This document shows, in pieces, positions 56,926-64,000 of a DNA stretch of 64,000 bases. A program made the position numbers and the translations under genes. The stretch comes from Colletotrichum lupini (lineage: Eukaryota; Ascomycota; Sordariomycetes; Glomerellales; Glomerellaceae). The first letter of the stretch is position 1. Each line of letters starts with the position of its first letter. Location of the stretch: positions 5,952,001 to 6,016,000 of the forward strand of contig NC_064678.1 in the NCBI RefSeq assembly GCF_023278565.1. Reading direction: 5' to 3'. Under the pieces are notes generated by a model that was given only the letters and a program-made list of their open reading frames with translations, did no database searches and was not told where the DNA came from.

Positions 56926-57463
56926 ATGACAACAATCAAGATAGAACTAGGAAGAGATACAATTTCAGCTCCCAAATTCAGCGACATGTTTCGCCTTGCG
57001 GAGAAAGGAGACAGAAACCTCGACCACCGCCACGTAGATCTCATGAAGGCCGAATCCCAGACCAAGAAGATCACCAACTACATCCGCCGCAGCGTCAAAG
57101 TCTTTGTGCGTCTGCGCGATACCGTTACTGAGCTCTTGAAAGAAGCCTTGGGCCTAGCGATCAAAGCGGGCAGGATAATGCTCGAGTTTGCCAAGGAGCA
57201 TCCCGTCTTTGTTACCATCATCGCCATTGGCGTGATGGTTATCGTTGCCCCTTGGGTTATTGAGGCCCTTGGCTTTGGCGAACTTGGACCTATTGCCGGT
57301 AAGTCTTGTAATCTCATGCCATCGTTTCGTTTTCATCGATCAAATTCTTACCAATTTCAATCTAGACACCTTTGCCTCCTGGTGGCAGGCGCGATATGCC
57401 GGATACGTTCCCAAGGGGTCTCTCTTCTCCTTCCTCCAGTGGCTGGGAATGACTTGGAAATGA
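56926..57463 (+). CDS. IFI6/ISG12-like small membrane protein
   Basis: Exons 56926-57298 and 57366-57463 give 156 residues. The first 90 residues are charged and helical, with no signal peptide. A membrane segment lies at about 93-113. Then comes GFGELGPIA followed by WWQARYAGYVPKGSLFSFLQWLGM, the signature of the interferon-induced 6-16 (IFI6/IFI27) family. Members in animals locate to mitochondria or ER and affect cell death. The fungal ones have no known function, so no role is claimed. It converges with the Pol I subunit gene. Confidence 0.8.
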
Positions 57464-57849
57464 CTCCTGGGGTTACTTGGGAAGGGATTTCGATTACGGG
57501 CCAAGCTTTAATGCTTGAAGCCAGGCATATTAATGACTGTGGAAAGGACAAGGTATGGCGACATGTCGCTGGGGCGTGTAGTTCTGGGCCAAGTTTTCTG
57601 CAAGTCTGTTAGGCCAACGGCTAGCATCCCAATTGAATCCTATTGCCTCGCAGCTCATTTTCACTGCACTACTTGTGCTCGTTCATAGCCAACCGTCTGT
57701 CAGAGCGAGTAGCTCGCGGTCCTGAAGTATATGCAAAGTATTGTATCATTGTCAAATTTTCCCTGACCCTCAAAACGCCCGAAAAGTCGACCCACGGGGA
57801 ATCATAAGACACAGAGAGCAAAGCTTATCTATTACAAAGCCCCCCCTTC
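57464..57849. other. Intergenic between converging genes
   Basis: 390 bp; no gene seen. Confidence 0.4.
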
Positions 57850-59328
57850 TTATGCCTCCTCCGTCGAAATGCCCGTAAACGCCTCCTTTTCACCATCTGC
57901 GCCCGCCTCATTATCCGTCACGGGCTCCGTCGTCTTCCACACATCGTTCCTCAACGCCTTGTCCTCCTCATCCTCGACCTCGCCAAACTTGGTGACGCTG
58001 AACTCGGGCATGGCACGCCGTTCCTTGGAGAGGATGCCGCCGCTCTTACCGGCTCTGCGTCTGCGCTCCTGCTCTGCGTCGCGCTGGATCGCCGCCTTCT
58101 CACCCGCGGCGTCGAGCATCGTGCCCTCCAGGCTGAGGTACCCGTGGTCGCCGCTGACGCCGACGTCGAACGCCTTGATGCGGAAGCGCACGCGGCCCTT
58201 GACCTTGTCCCCGGCGCCGTCGACCCAGAAGCCCGTGGTGTGGATCTGGCGCACGGCACCATGCTCATCCTCGGCGGCGACCTCGGTGTTCTCGACGTCA
58301 AAGGGGTCGGCGACGTAGGAGGCAGCCTCGGCGGAGCCGGCGTGAACCCAGCGCCATTCCGGGGGCAGACGGCTGGATTCAATACTGGCGTTGAACTTGC
58401 CCCAGCAGACGACGCCGACGTGGCCCTCGTTCTCAAGGTTGATGCTGCCTTCCATCCAGGCGCCGCGGCGAGGGACAAAGAGGTCGACGTCGACGGTCAC
58501 GTAGCCGAAGCCGACGGCGTACTCGTCGACGGAGGTAAGGTCGCAGTGCTCCGAATCGCTCTTGGCGGCGTAGCGGCGGCCGGGCTGCTCCGAGACGGCG
58601 ACGTTGCGGAAGGCGAGGAGGACGCCCTTGAGGTCCGGGACGTAGCGGTTCACGAGGGGCTCGAGGTGCTGCGTCGCGGCGGCGGTGCAGGGTGTGTCCC
58701 AGCCTATGGGGTAGATGGGGAGGTATAGCGAGACGGTCTGGGTGTAGAAGGGGAACTGGGGCTTGGAGGGCGCGTCGGGGGGTTGGTGGACTCGGCCTGT
58801 TGATTTCGTCTTTGCGGGGGAGTCGACGTCCATGGCATCGGCGTCTGCGTCGGCGACGGTTTCGGGGGACGCTGCTTGCTTGCTCTTCTTTTCCTTGTTT
58901 TCGCTCGCTGGCGGCTCTGCGGCATCTTCGACTGCTTGCGCTGACTCCTTCTGTTCTGACTTGCGCTTCTTCTTTTTGTCCTTCTTCTCCTTGCGCTCGG
59001 CATCCGAACCGTCTTGTTCGGCGGACTCGCCTACTGACTTTCTGTGCTTGTCCTTCTTGGACTTCTTCTTTGCGGATGATGGCTCGCCATTGGTATTGCT
59101 CGTCGCGGCGGCGTCCATTGAGAGGTCCTGTGAAGCCTGAGGAGATTCTTCTTCTTCTTCGTCGTTGGCGTCGTTCTTGGCTACACCGAGGCTCTTTGTG
59201 CGCTTGTGCTTGCGCTCTTCGACGGCATCGTCGCCCTCCTCGCGCAGGCGCTTCTTCTCCTTCTTGTCCTTTTTGCTCCTCTTGTCGGACTTGTGCCCAT
59301 TGGTCGCTGGTGAGTCGGTAGACGCCAT
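57850..59328 (-). CDS. RPA43: RNA polymerase I subunit A43 (RPA43)
   Basis: Single exon, 492 residues. With A14 it forms the Pol I stalk that contacts Rrn3 for rRNA gene transcription in the nucleolus. Residues 1-180 are a disordered Lys/Glu-rich region with runs such as KKDKKEKKRLREE and KEKKDKKKKRKSE, nucleolar-type signals. The structured part starts near 190 with FPFYTQTVSLYLPIYPIGWDTP. The SHS2-like tip and OB fold follow, with VDLFVPRRGAWMEGSINLENEGHVGVVCWGKFNASIE. The OB domain holds RVRFRIKAFDVG and YLSLEGTML. The fungal protein is longer than yeast A43 (326) only because of the N-terminal region. Confidence 0.92.
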   Translation of the reverse strand: MASTDSPATNGHKSDKRSKKDKKEKKRLREEGDDAVEERKHKRTKSLGVAKNDANDEEEEESPQASQDLSMDAAATSNTNGEPSSAKKKSKKDKHRKSVGESAEQDGSDAERKEKKDKKKKRKSEQKESAQAVEDAAEPPASENKEKKSKQAASPETVADADADAMDVDSPAKTKSTGRVHQPPDAPSKPQFPFYTQTVSLYLPIYPIGWDTPCTAAATQHLEPLVNRYVPDLKGVLLAFRNVAVSEQPGRRYAAKSDSEHCDLTSVDEYAVGFGYVTVDVDLFVPRRGAWMEGSINLENEGHVGVVCWGKFNASIESSRLPPEWRWVHAGSAEAASYVADPFDVENTEVAAEDEHGAVRQIHTTGFWVDGAGDKVKGRVRFRIKAFDVGVSGDHGYLSLEGTMLDAAGEKAAIQRDAEQERRRRAGKSGGILSKERRAMPEFSVTKFGEVEDEEDKALRNDVWKTTEPVTDNEAGADGEKEAFTGISTEEA

Positions 59329-60119
59329 ATTTGCGGTTTGGAGGGTTGCTCGGCGGTTCGTGGTTGGGGTGTTGTCGTCGTCGAATCTCGCCCGGCGGGT
59401 CGCGAGGTAGCTGCGATCCCGACTGTCGAACCAAAAAAAAAAAAAAAAGGTTGAACTTCAAAAAAATTTCTAGGGAAACTTCACCGATCGGTGGTGGGGT
59501 TGCCCGTCTCCCGCGTGTGGGTCCGTTGTCCTCTCAGAAAACACCGTGCCGACAGGGATACCTAACGTGGTGGGGCCTTGAGGAGTACGTACCCAGCCCG
59601 GTCGGAGTCGGGAATCTCGCTGGGCTTCAATGGCGTGCCTCATCCGAACATTTCGCTTCCAGTTGAATCCGGGATCACCAGAGACAAAGTTTCATTCTAC
59701 CGGAGGTCGGAGACACAAGATGGTTGCTTGTGGTGGAGAACCCCGGTTCCAAAGACCGCTTACATTCGGCTTCTTCACAGCCTGTTGTCTCTTTGAGGGA
59801 GTGTGAATGGGCGAGATGAACGGCGTGGGGCTCGACGGTTCTCGCATCCGTTCCCCTCATTGCTTCCAATGCCCCTCCATCTCATAAGCGCACCTTGAGA
59901 TGGCGTCAGACTCGAGGGGTCGAAGCACAGCTTGCATGTGTCTAGTAGTTTCAGTGGAGTGAACCATTGAGCCGTTATCGCTCTGTGTTTTGTAATACAC
60001 TTGAAGCTATAAGAACCAGACATCCGGCCACAGGCACTCACTTCCAGGACTTGAAGACCCTTTACAACAACCATATATCTTCTACGCTCATAAATCGTAT
60101 TCGTTCGTAACACGACATC
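59329..60119. other. Divergent promoter region with a 16-base poly-A tract
   Basis: 790 bp between RPA43 and the NmrA-like gene. A run of 16 A lies at 59433-59448, about 105 bp upstream of the RPA43 start, a nucleosome-excluding tract typical of highly used promoters. Confidence 0.45.
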
Positions 60120-61127
60120 ATGGCTACCTTCAAAGCATCCAAGATCTTGGTGTTCGGCGCGACTGGCCAGATTGGTGTTTTCATCACAGCGGCATTGCTA
60201 GATGCCAGCCCCTCTTTTGACCAAATCACCATCTTCACATCGCCGACCACAGTGGAGAGGAAAGCAGACTTGCTCGATGGCTGGAAGAAGAAGGGACTGA
60301 AGATCATCGCCGGCGATGTCGACGACACGGAGCAAATCAAGGCGGCTTACAAGGATGCCGATACCGTTATATCTGCGCTGGGTAGAAATGTGATTGAGAA
60401 GCAAATCGATCTCATTAAATTGGCCGAGGAGACCGACTCTGTCAAATGGTTCTTCCCCTCCGAGTACGGAACGGATATCGAATACGGTCCCAAGAGCCCC
60501 AACGAGAGGCCTCACCAGGCCAAGCTCAAGGTACGCAAGTACATCCGCGAGAGTGTTCAGAGACTCAAGTACACGTACCTGGTAACGGGCCCTTACGTCG
60601 ACATGTTCTTGACTTTGCCGTCGATTGCGCAAGAGGCTGGCGGGTTTGACACAGCTGCCCGTAAGGCAGTCCTGATTGAAGACGGCGAAGGGAAGACTGG
60701 TCTTATCACCATGAAAGAGTACGTTTCCAATTCCACACGCTTACCCGTGTCCCCCAGTACTGACTTGAGTGTTCAAAGCGTTGGTACAACATTGGTGGCA
60801 TCGCTTCGTCACCCCGAGGCATCCTTCAACCGAGCTCTCAAAGTTCAGTCCTTCGTGGCGACCGGCAAGGAAATTGTGGCCGAGTACGAGAAGCAGACTG
60901 GAGAGAAGTGGGAAATCGTCTATTCGTCGCTGGAGACCTTGAAGAAAGCTGAGGAGAAGGCGTGGGCTGAGGGCATCCCTTACGCCACCATCTTTACCTT
61001 GCGACGCATCTGGGCTGAGGGCGGCACTTTGTACGACAAGACTGACAATGAGAGGATCGGGCTTGGACCAGACGACGTTGAGAGCTTAGAGATCGCTGTC
61101 AAGAGATCACTGGGTAAGATTCGATAA
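60120..61127 (+). CDS. NmrA-like / isoflavone-reductase-like NAD(P)-binding protein
   Basis: Best model has exons 60120-60718 and 60779-61127, 315 residues. The 60-nt intron (GTACGT..CAAAG, branch CTGAC at about 60760) is open and a multiple of three, so an unspliced frame of 335 residues also exists. Splicing gives TMKDVGTTLVASL, which fits the family much better than the inserted 20 polar residues. The Rossmann loop GATGQIG lies at 14-20, and the active-site region is FPSEYGTD with the downstream HxxK-type lysine (QAKLKVRKYI). Such proteins reduce phenylpropanoid-like substrates or act as cofactor sensors; substrate unknown. Cytosolic, no signal. Confidence 0.87.
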   Translation: MATFKASKILVFGATGQIGVFITAALLDASPSFDQITIFTSPTTVERKADLLDGWKKKGLKIIAGDVDDTEQIKAAYKDADTVISALGRNVIEKQIDLIKLAEETDSVKWFFPSEYGTDIEYGPKSPNERPHQAKLKVRKYIRESVQRLKYTYLVTGPYVDMFLTLPSIAQEAGGFDTAARKAVLIEDGEGKTGLITMKEYVSNSTRLPVSPSTDLSVQSVGTTLVASLRHPEASFNRALKVQSFVATGKEIVAEYEKQTGEKWEIVYSSLETLKKAEEKAWAEGIPYATIFTLRRIWAEGGTLYDKTDNERIGLGPDDVESLEIAVKRSLGKIR

Positions 61128-61795
61128 GTTTCGAGCGTGGAAGAGACTACAATTAATTTTAAACTCTCTTATCCAACAGTTTCTAAATCCAGGTTGTGAA
61201 GGTCAAGAAAATATTGATTCCCGAGAGGCTTATGTTTACCAGATTATGTATCATGCTGGACAAACTGAATGTTACTTCTTAAAGATACATTAGTAAAATC
61301 CACTCATTGGGAAAGAGATCGATCAAAAACCACCTCATGATTTTAACATTGGCATCGAATGCTTCATAAGATATGGACTCATCAGCCTGGAGGCATAGCT
61401 TTATGCGATGAATGATCAGGTACCTGAGAGTGCAGCGAATAACGGCGCTAGGAAATGTACCTTAGTTACTGAACCGGATCCCGGCCCGCTCGCGGATCCT
61501 GGAACAGCGCGGCGTGCCAGGGACTGTGGCTGCTAGCGGCGCTGAAATGCGTAACAGCGACGTGTGGCAGCTGTGGCAGCTGTGGCATGTGGGCAGCTTC
61601 CCCATGACCACCGGCGACTTCCCCAGCTTTCCCAACTTCGCTTTGTCGTCCCGACTGCCCCCCTCTCGAACGAGGCAGGTTCCTTGTTCTCAACTGATTC
61701 AACTTGCCCCAAACACAAACCACCTTCTTCACACATTCCCGAGCTCACTTTAGACGACACACACAACCTCGCAGCATCCAGCGTCGTTCGCCAAC
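61128..61795. other. Intergenic between tandem genes
   Basis: 670 bp, first half AT-rich 3' region, second half the CT-rich promoter of the transporter. No gene seen. Confidence 0.4.
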
Positions 61796-63406
61796 ATGGC
61801 TCCTTCGGGTCTTCGACAGTGCATGCACGATGTCAGCCTATACTTGCTTGTCTTAATTTCTGTCTCGACTTTGGGCCCCCTGCAGTTCGGCTTCCACCTT
61901 GTATGTCATTGCATCATTCCGCTCCAACGTCGTTTTGCTTAACCACGAAACGTGACTTGCTGACCCGCTGTGCCTCTCTTCCAGGCCGAGCTCAACGCCC
62001 CTCAAGATGTCCTTACCTGTCGAAAGAAGTCAATTGCGGCCAAGGGAGTGAAGCTTACATGGGTGCACTCGAAGGCGCCGGACCCCGAGCCCTGGCTCCC
62101 CGAGTGTATTCCCATGTCCGACGCCGTCTTCGCGACCGTCTCCTCCATCTTCACTGTCGGTGGCCTGCTCGGTGCTCTTTGTGCCGGCCCCTTGTCTTCG
62201 AAGCGCGGCCGACGTCCTGCTATGCGAGTCACGTCCATTTTATACATTATCGGTGCCATCATCGAAACCCTCGCTGGAGGTGCTGCTGCTCTGGCAATCG
62301 GCCGATTCTTCACGGGTATGGCGGCTGGCGCGTCTACCGTCATTGTTCCACTGTACATCAGTGAAATCGCGCCACCAAAGGAGCGCGGTCTGTTTGGTGC
62401 CATGACTCAGGTCTCCATCAACGTGGGCATTCTTGCCGTCCAAACTCTGGGCTTCTTCCTGAGCTACGGGAAGGCTTGGCGCTGGATCTTGGCTGCCGGC
62501 GTCTTCATTGCGTTGGCGCAGGCTTCCGGCCTCATGTTGATTCCTGAGAGCCCGGCGTGGCTGGCTGCCAACGGCGATGTCCCGAAGGCTCGCCGTACTC
62601 TGCAGCGTATCCGTGGCAAGGACTTCGACATCAGAGAGGAAGTCGAGAGCTGGGATGGGGAAGTGAACGCTGAGCAAGAGGGTCTCTTGGCCCAGAGCGA
62701 CGACGTGCCGCCAGTGTCTCCTGGCCTGCCCAAGCACACCTCGCCTGTCCATCTTGGATTCTTCGACGTGATCAAAGACCCGCTTCACCGACCTGCTATC
62801 GCCGCTATTATCGGCATCATGTTTGCCCAGCAGCTGTGTGGCATCAACTCTGTCATCATGTACTCGGTATCTCTCCTGAACGACTTGTTGCCCGTCAGCT
62901 CCGCCCTACTGACGATTTTGATTTCTGTCATCAATCTCATTACCACTGCGGCTTGCTCTCCGCTGCCGGACAAGCTCGGAAGAAAGACCTGCATCCTGAT
63001 CTCCATCATTGGACAGGGAATCAGCTCGCTGGTTCTTGCTCTTTCTATTCAGTTCGGGGTCAAGATCTTGTCGGCTGTGTCAGTCGTTTCATTTGTAGCA
63101 TTTTTCGCCGTTGGCCTTGGACCAGTTCCTTTCATCCTTGCGTCCGAAATGGTCGGACAAGAGGCTGTTGGCGCTGTCCAGTCCTGGTCTCTAGGATCCA
63201 ACTACATTGCAACCTTCCTGGTTGCTCAGTTCTTCCCGATCGTCAATAATGCCTTCAACAATTGGCTCGGAGGAGCTGGCTGGGTGTACTTCCTCTTCGC
63301 CGGCTTCGCTGCACTTTTTGCCCTGTTTGTTTCGGTGAAGGTGCCCGAAACCCGGGGCAAGAAGGACGCAGACGAAGTCTGGGGACGCACTAGACGGCTC
63401 GACTAA
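61796..63406 (+). CDS. MFS sugar-porter family transporter (vacuolar-type)
   Basis: Exons 61796-61900 and 61985-63406 give 508 residues with twelve predicted helices. It has the sugar-porter signatures: GRFFTGMAAGASTVIVPLYISEIAP after helix 4, PESPAWL before the central loop, QQLCGIN in helix 7, and PETRGK at the end. The extracellular/lumenal loop after helix 1 contains two cysteines, and the central loop is acidic (about 225-260). The pattern is closest to the fungal group near yeast YBR241C, a vacuolar-membrane protein. The substrate is not established. The first exon carries helix 1, and the intron cuts just after it (FGFHL|AELN). Confidence 0.92.
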
Positions 63407-63510
63407 GACAGTGTCTTGCTTCTTGTAGTGTTTCAATGGTTTGAATAGAGTGATAAAAGGGACGGCGTTGGGAATGGGTGTCAATAGCATGGGTATTATT
63501 AATAGATCAA

Positions 63511-64000
63511 TCAGTTTTGGAACAAGCGTCTGCTTCTGACAGTTTGCTCGAGCTGCAAAATGCCAGCTTTGACACCATCCACGATGAAAACCTGGCTGCC
63601 CTTCTCTGGACCATAGACGTCGTTGGCTGAGCTGCGAATGATCTCCTCGAGCCCGGCCATACCTGCACATCCCATAACCACACACCGCACATCTCCGCTA
63701 CTTAGCAGCTTCTTGGTCGCTTGCTCCAGCTTGACCCTGACTTCAGCCGGGCTGACGTGGTGGAAGTCTCCAGCTGTCAAGCCAGTCGACGCAACGCCCC
63801 CGAACTTGACATTCTCTGATTGCTCAGATTGACCCAGGTAGCCCTTCACGCCTTGGCTGAGGTGCTTCTCCCAGAACTCGCCAGTCGTGACAACACCCCA
63901 TTTGGATGCGAGAGAAGGGTCAGAGCTGTGAGGCAAGAGTGAAGTCGCAGTCAGGATGCTGGCCTCGAAGATACCGGTGACGGCCAGCGAGGAGTGGAAC
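63511..64000 (-). CDS. Asp/Glu/hydantoin racemase-family protein, partial (N-terminus beyond the right edge)
   Basis: The frame is open from the window edge to a stop at 63511, giving about 163 C-terminal residues. The start lies off the window. LAVTGIFEASILTA, WGVVTTGEFWEKHL and VVMGCAGMAG are family blocks. The cysteine in MGCAGM is the second catalytic cysteine of the racemase fold; the first must lie upstream. It resembles yeast Dcg1, a nitrogen-regulated protein of unclear substrate. It is 104 bp from the stop of the converging transporter gene. Confidence 0.82.
   Translation of the reverse strand, partial: FHSSLAVTGIFEASILTATSLLPHSSDPSLASKWGVVTTGEFWEKHLSQGVKGYLGQSEQSENVKFGGVASTGLTAGDFHHVSPAEVRVKLEQATKKLLSSGDVRCVVMGCAGMAGLEEIIRSSANDVYGPEKGSQVFIVDGVKAGILQLEQTVRSRRLFQN

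Noticed and set aside
58433..59461. 342-codon open frame overlapping RPA43 in another frame
   Set aside because: Arg/Pro/Gln-rich shadow of the lysine-rich N-terminal coding region; RPA43 is clearly the real product.

Overview
The window is nuclear DNA of a filamentous ascomycete (Pezizomycotina). The evidence is short 45-120 bp GT..AG introns in most genes, intron-containing nuclear tRNA, dynactin, a nuclear-type complex I subunit, mitochondrial release factor and Pol I subunit genes, and a 9.7 kb AT-rich island depleted of CpA/TpG and rich in TpA, which is the footprint of repeat-induced point mutation (RIP). A secreted endopolygalacturonase, two small secreted cysteine-rich proteins and the strong RIP point to a plant-associated Sordariomycete, possibly a Colletotrichum relative; the genus is only a guess.

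Layout. 1-9.7 kb: RIP-destroyed repeats. Most is one Ty1/copia retrotransposon on the minus strand (initiator-tRNA-type primer site at 9582-9594, pre-integrase and integrase remnants at 7.9-6.9 kb, reverse transcriptase split between 5.3-6.3 and 1.7-2.1 kb, RNase H near 1.2 kb). A 3.2 kb hAT-type DNA transposon (2091-5321) with an exact 8-bp target duplication sits inside the reverse transcriptase; deleting it with one copy of the duplication brings the frame back together. 9.9-12.2 kb: a tRNA-Asp relic and a GH28 endopolygalacturonase. 12.2-15.2 kb: no gene found. 15.2-26.5 kb: membrane-anchored multicopper oxidase, an acid phosphatase broken by one stop codon, a CCC1/VIT1 iron/manganese transporter, a short-chain dehydrogenase and an S28 serine peptidase with eight exons.

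27.9-48.9 kb is a housekeeping block: complex I NDUFB7, CLC chloride/proton exchanger, FHA-domain protein, GTP cyclohydrolase II (riboflavin), dynactin p25, a MetE-like protein, an F-box protein, a PRELI/Ups lipid-transfer protein, mitochondrial release factor 1 and an unknown acidic protein with an internal duplication. 49-56 kb is gene-poor and carries two small secreted proteins, a glutathione transferase and a tRNA-Pro(AGG). 56.9-64 kb: an IFI6/ISG12-like membrane protein, Pol I subunit A43, an NmrA-like reductase, a sugar-porter MFS protein and a partial Asp/Glu racemase-like gene cut by the right edge.

The genes do not form a recognisable metabolic cluster. The most informative part is the nested, RIP-mutated transposon pair, followed by the nonsense mutation in the phosphatase and the duplicated-domain protein of unknown function.
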